NCBI RefSeq assembly: GCF_016735695.1
Contig: NZ_JAERQD010000020.1
Location: 1 to 64,000 of the forward strand
Reading direction: 5' to 3'
Length of the DNA stretch: 64,000 bases
Source: Microvirga zambiensis WSM3693
GTDB taxonomy: Bacteria; Pseudomonadota; Alphaproteobacteria; Rhizobiales; Beijerinckiaceae
The translations under genes were made by a program, and so were the position numbers. A model generated the notes under the pieces. That model searched no databases. It saw only the letters and a program-made list of their open reading frames with translations, and was not told the DNA's origin. Positions 35,286 through 42,862 of this stretch are shown one piece after another (position 1 is the stretch's first letter; every line of letters starts with the position of its first letter).

Positions 35286-37325
35286 ATGGAGCGCAAGCTG
35301 GTCACCATCGTTTATGCCGACGTGGCAGGGTACTCGCGCCTGATCGGGCTGGACGAGGAAGGAACGATCGCGCGGCTGCGGACGCATCAGAGCGATCTGA
35401 TTGATCCAAAGATCTCCGAGCGCGCGGGGCGGATCGTCAAGACCATGGGCGACGGGTGGCTGGCTGAGTTCGGCAGCCCCGTCGAGGCCGTGCGGTGCGC
35501 TGCCGAGATCCAGGTCGGAATGACTGCACGCGAAGCCCCGATCCCGGAGGATCGACGCATCCGGTTCCGGATTGGCGTCAACCTGGGCGATGTGATCGCC
35601 GAGGATGGTGATGTCCTGGGTGACGGCGTCAATATTGCCGCGCGACTGCAAACCCTCGCCGATGTTGGTGGAATCTGCGTGTCGCGCTCCGTGCGCGATC
35701 AGGTTCGCGATCGTTTACCGGTGGGGTTCGAGTATCTGGGCGAGCAGAGCGTTCGGAACATCGCCCGCCCCATCCCATGCTACCGAGTCCGCTTCGAAGG
35801 TGCCGCGCCCGCTGTGGCCAAGCCCGGAACCCGCAAGGCGAAGCTGGTTGTCGGCTTGGCCACCGCCGGGCTCGCGGTCTTTCTCGGCATCGCCGTCTGG
35901 CTCCTGACCGGGAATGATCTGGTTCAACGCGACCGGGATCGGACCGCGGTCGCAGCACCGACGCCACAGGCCGCGAAGGCTGATGGCGAGAAGGAAGCCC
36001 CGCGGCTCTCGATCGTTGTCCTGCCCTTCCGCAACCTCAGCAATGACCCCGACCAGGATTACTTTGCTGATGGCCTGACCGACGACATCACGACAGATCT
36101 GTCGCGGATTTCGGGAAGCTTCGTCATCTCGCGCAACACGGCCTTCACCTTCAAGGGAACACTAAACGATGAGAAAACCATCGCCCGTATCTTAGGAGTC
36201 CGCTACCTCCTCGAAGGCAGTGCCCGACGCACCGGCGATCAGGTTCGCGTCAATGCCCGGCTGATCGACGGCAGCACCGGCGGACAATTGTGGAGCGATC
36301 GGTTCGACCACGATGTTCGCGACATCGCAGCCTTTCAGGACGAGGTGACGGGTCGGATCGTCAACTCGCTCAGTCTGCAACTCGTGGCCAGCGAGGCGCA
36401 TAAGGCGCAGCTTGCTCATCCGAACAATCCCGACACGGTCGATCTGACGATGCGCGGCTGGTGGCTTCTTCGCCAGCCTGCCGATCGCCAGCGGATGCTC
36501 GACGCACGGCAGCTGTTCGAGGACGCGCTGGACAAGAACCCGCAATATGGTCCAGGCCTGCTCGGCCTGGCGATGACCTATGCGGATATGGTGTTCCTGA
36601 CGTGGAGTGACGATCACGACGGGGATCTGGAGCGGGCCGATGCTGCTCTGACCCGAGCTCTCGCGGTCGCGCCGCAGAATGCCATCGCCGCCTACATCAA
36701 GGCCCGCGTACTCTTCGGCCGGAGCCAGCTGCAGGATGCAATCGATTCCTGCGAGACGAGCCTGGCGCTCGACCGCAACTACGCGTCGGCTTACGGCTTT
36801 CTGGCTGCCATGGTCCGACTGGCCGGTCATCCGGAGCGCAGTCTCAAACTTCTTGAGCAGGCCATGCTGCTCAGTCCGCGCGATCCTGAGATGTGGACGT
36901 GGCTGCAATATCTCGGACGCGCCCAGTCGGATCTCGGCCAAGCGGAGGACGCGATTGCGAACTTCAAGCGGGCGATCGCCATTAATCCGGCGGCCCCGGC
37001 CTATCAATGGACCCTGCTGTCCACGGCCTATGCGCGAGCCAAACGCCCGGCTGAGGCCCGGGAGGCCATGGATACCTTCCTGCGCCTGTCGCCACACCTG
37101 ATGGAAGGCAAGTCCGAAGGGGTCGTGAAAGCGATGCAGCTTCAAATCCGGTTGGCGGTGCGCGGATACTACCTTGGCATCATCGATGGAGACATCGGGA
37201 AACAGACCCGAAAGGCCTTGGCGTCATTCCAGCGTGATCAAGGGATACCTGTCTCCGAGCAGGCGGATGACGAGACAGTCAGCCGGCTCGGGCTCTCGCA
37301 GCCTTCTTCGGGCTCGGTTCACTAG
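35286..37325 (+). CDS. Membrane class III cyclase with TPR and peptidoglycan-binding domains (paralog D)
   Basis: 679 aa from ATG 35286; an upstream in-frame start at 35238 is less likely. Order: cyclase domain (about 1-170; Asp in YADVAGYS, Lys in IVKTMGDG, Asp in LGDGVN, Asn/Arg in NIAARL all present), a single membrane helix (about 187-208, LVVGLATAGLAVFLGIAVWLL), TolB-N-like domain (about 241-353), TPR repeats (about 380-610), and a C-terminal peptidoglycan-binding module (about 622-675: RGYYLGIIDGDIGKQTRKALASFQRDQ). With the cyclase inside, the TPR and wall-binding parts would be periplasmic. The other TPR paralogs have neither the helix nor this tail. Confidence 0.88.
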   Translation: MERKLVTIVYADVAGYSRLIGLDEEGTIARLRTHQSDLIDPKISERAGRIVKTMGDGWLAEFGSPVEAVRCAAEIQVGMTAREAPIPEDRRIRFRIGVNLGDVIAEDGDVLGDGVNIAARLQTLADVGGICVSRSVRDQVRDRLPVGFEYLGEQSVRNIARPIPCYRVRFEGAAPAVAKPGTRKAKLVVGLATAGLAVFLGIAVWLLTGNDLVQRDRDRTAVAAPTPQAAKADGEKEAPRLSIVVLPFRNLSNDPDQDYFADGLTDDITTDLSRISGSFVISRNTAFTFKGTLNDEKTIARILGVRYLLEGSARRTGDQVRVNARLIDGSTGGQLWSDRFDHDVRDIAAFQDEVTGRIVNSLSLQLVASEAHKAQLAHPNNPDTVDLTMRGWWLLRQPADRQRMLDARQLFEDALDKNPQYGPGLLGLAMTYADMVFLTWSDDHDGDLERADAALTRALAVAPQNAIAAYIKARVLFGRSQLQDAIDSCETSLALDRNYASAYGFLAAMVRLAGHPERSLKLLEQAMLLSPRDPEMWTWLQYLGRAQSDLGQAEDAIANFKRAIAINPAAPAYQWTLLSTAYARAKRPAEAREAMDTFLRLSPHLMEGKSEGVVKAMQLQIRLAVRGYYLGIIDGDIGKQTRKALASFQRDQGIPVSEQADDETVSRLGLSQPSSGSVH

Positions 37326-37424
37326 AGCATCGGACGGACCCAGAGGGCCCGTCTTGACCGATGCTCTCATGCAAGAAGAAAGCATCGGACCCAAAAGTGC
37401 AAATCCACTTTTGGGTCCGATGCT
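37325..37424. repeat. Two GAGCATCGGACCC-family palindromes
   Basis: First, GAGCATCGG (37325-37333) with CCGATGCTC (37358-37366). Second, a perfect 19-bp inverted repeat, 37381-37399 with 37406-37424, loop CAAATC. They lie between the convergent cyclase D and membrane-protein genes and probably serve as a two-way terminator. Confidence 0.85.
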
Positions 37425-37439
37425 TTAGCGGCACTCGCC

Positions 37440-38078
37440 TCACGCCGTCAGGAGGAAGACGCCGCCTCCCGCCAGGGCAAGGCTCCAAAGGACATCCACG
37501 TTGATCCAGCCTCGTCTGAGGAACGCGAGTCCCTGGTCGTAGGCGATCAGGCTGACGGCACCGATCACCGCCAGCATTGCCCCCGTGTGAACGGCGAGAG
37601 CTGCGAACGAGATCGGAACCGAAGTCGAGGCGGTGAGGTCGCCGTCCATGCCCGACGACACGCACAGCGACAGGAGCGAAGGGATCAGCATGAAGCCGGC
37701 CCCGTGAGCACTGGCCATCATGAAGGACCACAGGGCCAGACCGGCCAGGCCGGTTTGCATCCCGATGCGAACCGGGATGCGATGGCCGGCGAGAACATGT
37801 GTGACCGCCCAGACGATCAGGAGGATGCCGGCGCCGCGGCTGAGGAATGTCGCATCCACGACCATTCCGAAGAGGAGCACGGCCAGCAGAACAACGCCCA
37901 CCGCCACGGCATGGCCGACGGCGATGGGTGCAAGAGCCAGGACAACGAGCCCCCGGCTCTGGCGGTGCAGCCCCAGCGCGACGGCGAACAGCCAGCCCAT
38001 GGCGGGGTTCAGGCCATGAAACGCGCCGAGCCCCGCAAGAGCCATCCAGGGCCAGAGAGTGGATGAGAGCGTGTTCAT
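37440..38078 (-). CDS. Multi-pass membrane protein paired with SBP56
   Basis: 212 aa from ATG 38078 (the frame is open to 38219, where it overlaps the upstream gene). Six hydrophobic segments; starts MNTLSSTLWPWMALAGLGAFHGLNPAMGWLFAVALGL, and the HGLNPAMGW motif in the first helix pair recalls metal-transporter-like membrane proteins (HupE/RcnA style), but I cannot assign it. It lies 43 bases after the selenium-binding-protein gene and in the same direction, so the two are probably cotranscribed. Possible roles: copper or sulfide handling for the partner. Function unknown. Confidence 0.7.
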   Translation of the reverse strand: MNTLSSTLWPWMALAGLGAFHGLNPAMGWLFAVALGLHRQSRGLVVLALAPIAVGHAVAVGVVLLAVLLFGMVVDATFLSRGAGILLIVWAVTHVLAGHRIPVRIGMQTGLAGLALWSFMMASAHGAGFMLIPSLLSLCVSSGMDGDLTASTSVPISFAALAVHTGAMLAVIGAVSLIAYDQGLAFLRRGWINVDVLWSLALAGGGVFLLTA

Positions 38079-38121
38079 CTGAAACCACTTGCCAAGATAC
38101 TTGCCAGCTGCGTGGCGCCTC

Positions 38122-39513
38122 TCATGGGTAACAATAGGAGTCGGATGAGCAGTCGCCGCCTTCGAGCCGGACCTGATGCGGCCGGTGTCCCTTCGGCCAT
38201 TCGATGAAGAAGTCCTCATCGAACGAGATGCCGCCCTTCGGGTCCGCGTTCAGCTTCACCATCCAGCCCTCGAAGCCGCGATGGTAGAACTGCTCGTCGA
38301 TGGGGCCGTAGAGCGAGTTGGTGAAATAGACCCGCCGCCCGTCCCGGCTGATCTCGACCATCTGCGGCCCGCCCGTGAGATGTCCGTTCTTCGCCTTGGG
38401 GTGCGAGGCACGGGACACGATCCCGCCGATCCGCACCTTGCCGGTCAGCTTGGGATTCATCGGATCGGAGACGTCGTATTGCTGCAGATCGCCCGTTCCC
38501 CAGCACGACACGTAGAGAAACCGGTCGTCCATGGAGAGATCGATGTCGGTCACGAGCGGCGGCACCGCGCTGAACCCTTTCAGCATGTCCGGCAGATCGT
38601 CCGGGCTCGCCGGCTCGGCCGGGATGGTGATGACCTTCTTGACGGCCCAACGATCGCCGTCGCGATACCAGGTCCAGATCGAGGAGGAGAGATCCTTCAG
38701 GCTGATCACGCAGTTGACGAATCCGTAGGCCTTGGTGGGATCGTGAGCCGGGCGAAGCTCGAACACGAGCTGATGCTCCTCGCCGAAGTCGATCTCCTGC
38801 AGGTGCTTGCGCTTCAGCAGATCCCAGAAATGCAGGCGCCGGCCATAGCGCGAGCCGAGCAGGACCTCGGGGACGAGTCCGTTTTCGAAGGTGTCGGGCG
38901 TTCCCCATTCGCTGGTCACCAGCGTGTCGTATCCCAGATGCCACCAGCCGTCATAGGCAAGCTGCTGCGGTCCGCGTTCGACCTCCCAGCGCCCGAGCGG
39001 CTCGAAGCTCTCGTGGTCCATGACGAAGATGCCGCCCGGAGCCTTGCCTTCCGCATTGCCGAGAGCCGTGACGTAGATGCCGTCCGGCCCGCAATGAATC
39101 GTGTGCGGGCGCGTGTAGCCTGTCCGCTCGGCGATCACCTCGGGCTCGATCACCTTCACGATCGTCGGGTTGCGTGGATCGGGCTTGGTGTCGAGGATGT
39201 GAATGCGCGACGAGCGCAGCCCGGGAACGACGAGATAGCGCCGTTCGACATGAGGGTGCGGCATGTTGGGGCAGAGGCAGGAGGAGCAGGCGTTCCAGCC
39301 GAAATGGTGCAGTTCGTCGCCCAGATTGGGCATGGCGGTCGTGCTGACGATCTGGGCGTAGCTGGGCGAGGCCGGGTCGAGATCGACGACGGCGATGCCG
39401 TCGGGCTGTTGCCGGTCCGGATCGAACATGGCCACATAGGCCAGCGTCTCGGGCGGGGCTTTTTCGGCGAGACGCGGGGATGGGTAAAAGCTGGGATCTG
39501 GCTGCCAACGCAT
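38122..39513 (-). CDS. Selenium-binding protein SBP56 / methanethiol oxidase family
   Basis: 463 aa from ATG 39513 (MRWQPDPSFYPSPRLAEKAPPETLAYVAMFDP); the frame reaches 39567. Strong SBP56 features: GWNACSSCLCPN (Cys cluster about residue 78), RSSRIHILDTKPDPRNP, GKAPGGIFVMDHESFEPLGRWE, EWGTPDTFENG, and DRFLYVSCWGTGDLQQYDVSDPMNPKLTGKVRIGG. Bacterial members oxidise methanethiol to formaldehyde, H2S and H2O2 using copper. Whether this copy does so is inferred from family. Cotranscribed with the downstream membrane protein. Confidence 0.9.
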   Translation of the reverse strand: MRWQPDPSFYPSPRLAEKAPPETLAYVAMFDPDRQQPDGIAVVDLDPASPSYAQIVSTTAMPNLGDELHHFGWNACSSCLCPNMPHPHVERRYLVVPGLRSSRIHILDTKPDPRNPTIVKVIEPEVIAERTGYTRPHTIHCGPDGIYVTALGNAEGKAPGGIFVMDHESFEPLGRWEVERGPQQLAYDGWWHLGYDTLVTSEWGTPDTFENGLVPEVLLGSRYGRRLHFWDLLKRKHLQEIDFGEEHQLVFELRPAHDPTKAYGFVNCVISLKDLSSSIWTWYRDGDRWAVKKVITIPAEPASPDDLPDMLKGFSAVPPLVTDIDLSMDDRFLYVSCWGTGDLQQYDVSDPMNPKLTGKVRIGGIVSRASHPKAKNGHLTGGPQMVEISRDGRRVYFTNSLYGPIDEQFYHRGFEGWMVKLNADPKGGISFDEDFFIEWPKGHRPHQVRLEGGDCSSDSYCYP

Positions 39514-39664
39514 CGCGACTATCCCTCCTGATCGCCCCCAAGGCCGCCGGCAGGTGTCGTTATCCAAGTGTCGTTATCGTCGTGCAGACCTCGGCATTGT
39601 ACAGCATCCGCCAGGCCGTGTCGCCTCCGGCCGGGCGGGATTGCGTGTCCGCCTCCAAAGCATC

Positions 39665-39897
39665 GGACCCGGGACGTACCGGTCGAAGCCCGAATGAACC
39701 AAGGTCTTGCCCTTGAGGACGATGCCGCGCGAGGCAGCCGGCCTATCTCGTCCTGAAACTGGAAATGGTGCCAGGGGAGAGGTCGCGTCCCATCGGGCGC
39801 GACCTCCTTGCATCTTGCTCGGCACGAGAAAGATGCATTGGACAAAACCGTAAGGCGGATCCTGGGTCTCCCCGATCCGGATTGTGAAAGTTCCTGG
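39665..39897 (-). pseudogene. Possible gene fragment, unassigned
   Basis: On the minus strand this stretch reads protein-like (GTFTIRIGETQDPPYGF, then VQCIFLVPSKMQGGRARWD, then SRGIVLKGKTLVHSGFDRYVPG), with no start or sensible C-terminus; the wider open frame 39574-40029 runs into the neighbouring gene. It looks like a leftover of a coding region. The rest of 39514-39947 holds a partial AGCATCGGACCC word at about 39660 and nothing else. Confidence 0.25.
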
Positions 39898-39947
39898 TGT
39901 GGCGCGGGTGCGCGGCGCGACGCGTGATGATCGCGCCGCCGCTTTAC

Positions 39948-40238
39948 CTATTTCAGGTGGAGAATGACCGGACCATCCGACACTTTGGGCGGGCTCGCAG
40001 CGATGTCCGATGCATTCTTGCTGACCCATTCCTTGGCCTTCTGCAAGCTATCGTCGGTGCCCGCCTTGTCTTGACAGATCGTGACGGAGGTGCCGCCCTC
40101 GCCCGTGCGGATCAGGGCGTAACCGACAAATCCCTTGACCTGCCGCATTGCGCTTTCGACATCGGCCTTACGCTTCTCCAGCAGTTCGAAGAGCTGCTTG
40201 GCACCTTCACCCGAATAGGTTCTGACCACCGCGTGCAT
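39948..40238 (-). CDS. Small ABM/GYD-like alpha-beta barrel protein
   Basis: 96 aa from ATG 40238. It has the shape of an antibiotic-biosynthesis-monooxygenase-like dimeric barrel: MHAVVRTYSGEGAKQLFELLEKRKADVESAMRQV, then GFVGYALIRTGEGGTSVTICQDKAGTDDSLQKAKEWV. This combination (strand, helix, strands, helix) is common in rhizobial proteins of unknown function. No active-site residues can be named. It stands alone and is divergent from the VOC gene. Confidence 0.75.
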   Translation of the reverse strand: MHAVVRTYSGEGAKQLFELLEKRKADVESAMRQVKGFVGYALIRTGEGGTSVTICQDKAGTDDSLQKAKEWVSKNASDIAASPPKVSDGPVILHLK

Positions 40239-40575
40239 GGCTCTGTCCTCCGTTAAGCGTCTCCTGCTGAATGATGCAGACGATTGCCCCCGGATCGCGC
40301 CACCGACTTTGCGCCTCCGGACAGTCCGCGTCCACAACAATCGCTCATGAAAAAGGAGGACGATGAGATGTGCCTCGATCCTTTGCAAAAACGTGCCTGC
40401 GGGAATACGGCCGCAAGATCACGACGCCGGCCCGAAGTCATCGCTGGATGTTTCTCTCGCAATCCCCATGCGGGACGGAGCTGCCAGGCATCGAGAAATG
40501 CGGCCTGCTTCACATTTTGGGAGAGCTGTGGGAAAAAAGGCCGGACCACGGGTCTCAGAGCGAAAGGGATACGCA

Positions 40576-41049
40576 ATGGCGAAGAATACGATCTGCCTCT
40601 GGTACGACAAGGAAGCCGAGGCTGCCGCCCGCTTCTATGCCGAAGTCTTTCCCGACAGCAAGGTGAGTGCCGTGCATCGCGCACCCGGCGACTATCCGTC
40701 CGGCAAGGAGGGCGACGTGCTCACCGTCGAGTTCACGGTTGCGGGCGTTGCCTGCATCGGCCTCAACGGAGGCCCCGCGTTCAAGCATGACGAAGCCTTC
40801 TCGTTCATGATCACCACCGAGAATCAGGAGGAGACGGACCGCTACTGGAACGCCATCGTCGGCAATGGCGGCCAGGAGAGTGCCTGCGGCTGGTGCAAGG
40901 ACAAGTGGGGCATCTCCTGGCAGATCACGCCGCGCGTGCTGTTGGAGGCGATGGCGGCGGGCGGCGACGAGGCCAAGCGCGCCTTCGATGCCATGATGAC
41001 CATGAAGAAGATCGACGTCGCCGCCATCGAGGCGGCGCGGCGCGGGTGA
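40576..41049 (+). CDS. VOC family protein (PhnB/3-demethylubiquinone methyltransferase-like)
   Basis: 157 aa from ATG 40576, after GAAAGGGA; the frame opens at 40363. It is a VOC (vicinal oxygen chelate) fold protein of the group annotated 3-demethylubiquinone-9 3-methyltransferase: CLWYDKEAEAAARFYAEVFPDSKV, GLNGGPAFKHDEAFSFMI, GWCKDKWGISWQITPRVL. The family label is historical; the actual activity is unknown. Metal ligands are His and Glu at the usual places (KHDEAFSF, TTENQEE). Monocistronic. Confidence 0.9.
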   Translation: MAKNTICLWYDKEAEAAARFYAEVFPDSKVSAVHRAPGDYPSGKEGDVLTVEFTVAGVACIGLNGGPAFKHDEAFSFMITTENQEETDRYWNAIVGNGGQESACGWCKDKWGISWQITPRVLLEAMAAGGDEAKRAFDAMMTMKKIDVAAIEAARRG

Positions 41050-41170
41050 TGTTTTATCGCGGCTGGCGGCACAATTGCCGCCAGCCATCGTCCGCTTCCG
41101 GCATATGCGGACCCTGACGCGACCCGTCGCTGTCCCCTGCGCAGCTCCCGAACTCAAAAAAATTTGCCTG

Positions 41171-41186
41171 TGTGACGCGCTTCACA
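41171..41186. promoter_or_regulatory. Exact Crp-consensus site
   Basis: TGTGA (41171-41175), six bases, TCACA (41182-41186): an exact match to the E. coli Crp consensus TGTGA-N6-TCACA. It lies 98 bases before the ATG of the repeat protein and about 120 bases after the VOC gene. No other exact match was found by eye in the window. Confidence 0.5.
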
Positions 41187-41284
41187 GTCCCTGCCTGCGA
41201 AGTGATGCAAAGTCCATTCATCGCCGACGGAGATCAAACTCAGGCGGTACTGGAAACACCACTTAACAGAGATAGGATAAGCAC

Positions 41285-41608
41285 ATGGACATCAACGTGA
41301 ATGCCAGCCCGATCACCCAGGTTGCCACCACCACCGCCGTCGGCGGCGTCGGCATCTTCGGCAATGGCGGCGATGCCGTCGCCGCGACGAACCAGGAAGC
41401 CCATAGCACGAACATCCAGATGGGCGATCACGATTACTTCCCGTGGGGCGGCGGACCCGACTTCGGCCCCGACCTCAACGTGAATGCGAGCCCGATCACG
41501 CAGGTCGCCGACACCACCGCAGTCGGCGGGCTCGGCCTCTTCGGTGACGGCGGCGACGCTCTCGCCTTCACGAACCAGCACGCCGACATCTTCAACGTCC
41601 AGGGCTAA
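41285..41608 (+). CDS. Two-repeat Asn/Gly-rich protein
   Basis: 107 aa from ATG 41285, with AGATAGGAT upstream. It consists of two near-identical units of about 38 residues, at 1-38 and 63-100, joined by an acidic/aromatic linker (GDHDYFPWGGGPDFGP). Each unit runs D-[IL]-NVNASPITQVA-x-TTAVGG, then GxFGxGGDA and TNQ. The regular Asn/Gln/Gly spacing resembles curlin-type or other beta-solenoid repeats, but no signal peptide is seen. Unrecognised family. The upstream exact Crp site suggests cAMP control. Confidence 0.7.
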   Translation: MDINVNASPITQVATTTAVGGVGIFGNGGDAVAATNQEAHSTNIQMGDHDYFPWGGGPDFGPDLNVNASPITQVADTTAVGGLGLFGDGGDALAFTNQHADIFNVQG

Positions 41609-41691
41609 CCCTCATCTCTCCCGGAGCGTCATCGGCCAACCGCCGATGGCGCTCTTTCTCCTTTTGTCTCCCCTTTTCGCGCGGCGTTCGA

Positions 41692-42852
41692 TCAGGCCGC
41701 AGGCAGCCGCTGCCGGATGATGGCGGCGTGGAAGCGCGCGCCGTAGAGCAGACCGTCATCGTTGAAGTCGTAGGCCGGATTGTGCAGGGGCGCGGAATCC
41801 CTGCCGTTGCCGACGAACACGAAGCAGCCGGGAACATGCTCGAGGAATTGGGCGAAGTCTTCCGAACCCGTCATGGGCTCTTGCGCGATCGAGACGTGCT
41901 CATGTTCGAACACGGTCCGCGCGGCGGCGAAAGCCTCGTCCACCAAGGCCGCATCATTCAGGAGCGGCACGAATTCGCGCGTATACGTCACGTCTGCCGC
42001 GACATTGTAGGTCGCCGCCGTGCCTTCCGCGACGATGCGCATCTGCTTCTCGATCTCGGCGCTGATCTCCGGCCGGAAGCTGCGCGCATCGCCGAGGATG
42101 CGGGCGAGACCGGGCAAGGCGTTGCGTGTGCCGTCGGTGATCAGCTCGGTCACCGAGACGACGCCGATATCCGTCGGGCTCAGTCGGCGCGACACGATGG
42201 TCTGGAGGTTCATCACCGTCGCACAGGCAGCGACCAGAACCTCGTTGCCCCAATGCGGACGGGCCGCATGTCCGCCGACGCCCTTCAGCACGATCTCGAA
42301 ATTGTCCTCCGCCGACATGATCGACCCGACGCGGGTCTGGAAATGCCCGACGCCTAAGCCCGGCATGTTGTGCAGGCCGTAGATCTCCTCGAACGGGAAG
42401 CGCTCCATCAGCCCGTCCGCCAGCATGGCGAGCGCCCCCCTGCCCCATTCCTCGGCAGGCTGGAAGACGAAGCGCACGGTGCCGTCGAAGCCGCCCTCTT
42501 CGGCGAGGAGCTTTGCGGCTCCGAGCAGCATGGCCGTGTGGCCGTCATGGCCGCAGGCATGCATCGTGCCGGAGTTCCGCGAGCGATAATCCTGTGTGCC
42601 CTGCTCGGTGATGCGCAGCGCATCCATGTCGGCGCGCAGCGCAATCGCCCGGTTGCCGCTGCCGCGTTTGAGCGTGCCGACCACGCCCGTGCCGCCGATG
42701 CCTTCGACGACTTCGTCGAGCCCGAACTCCCGCAGCTTCGCGGCGACGAAGGCACCCGTGCGCTTTTCCTCGAAGCCGAATTCCGGATGGGCGTGCAGGT
42801 CGCGCCGCCACGCGGTCATCTCCCGTTCGAGCGCGTTCAGATCGGTTGCCAT
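41692..42852 (-). CDS. M20 family amidohydrolase (hippurate hydrolase-like)
   Basis: 386 aa from ATG 42852; the frame reaches 42891. M20 metallopeptidase features: RDLHAHPEFGFEE (start of catalytic domain), ALRADMDAL (metal Asp), MHACGHDGHTAML (metal His), FQPAEEWGRGA (catalytic and metal Glu), and VGGHAARPHWGNE in the lid dimerisation domain; C-terminal MTGSEDFAQFLEHVPG. It would release the acyl group from N-acyl amino acids or related amides. Last gene of the ammonia-lyase operon, ten bases after the preceding M20 gene. Confidence 0.92.
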   Translation of the reverse strand: MATDLNALEREMTAWRRDLHAHPEFGFEEKRTGAFVAAKLREFGLDEVVEGIGGTGVVGTLKRGSGNRAIALRADMDALRITEQGTQDYRSRNSGTMHACGHDGHTAMLLGAAKLLAEEGGFDGTVRFVFQPAEEWGRGALAMLADGLMERFPFEEIYGLHNMPGLGVGHFQTRVGSIMSAEDNFEIVLKGVGGHAARPHWGNEVLVAACATVMNLQTIVSRRLSPTDIGVVSVTELITDGTRNALPGLARILGDARSFRPEISAEIEKQMRIVAEGTAATYNVAADVTYTREFVPLLNDAALVDEAFAAARTVFEHEHVSIAQEPMTGSEDFAQFLEHVPGCFVFVGNGRDSAPLHNPAYDFNDDGLLYGARFHAAIIRQRLPAA

Positions 42853-42862
42853 GAAGGTCTCC

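Noticed and set aside
38176..39531. 451-codon plus-strand frame
   Set aside because: Antisense to the SBP56 gene, which has strong family motifs.
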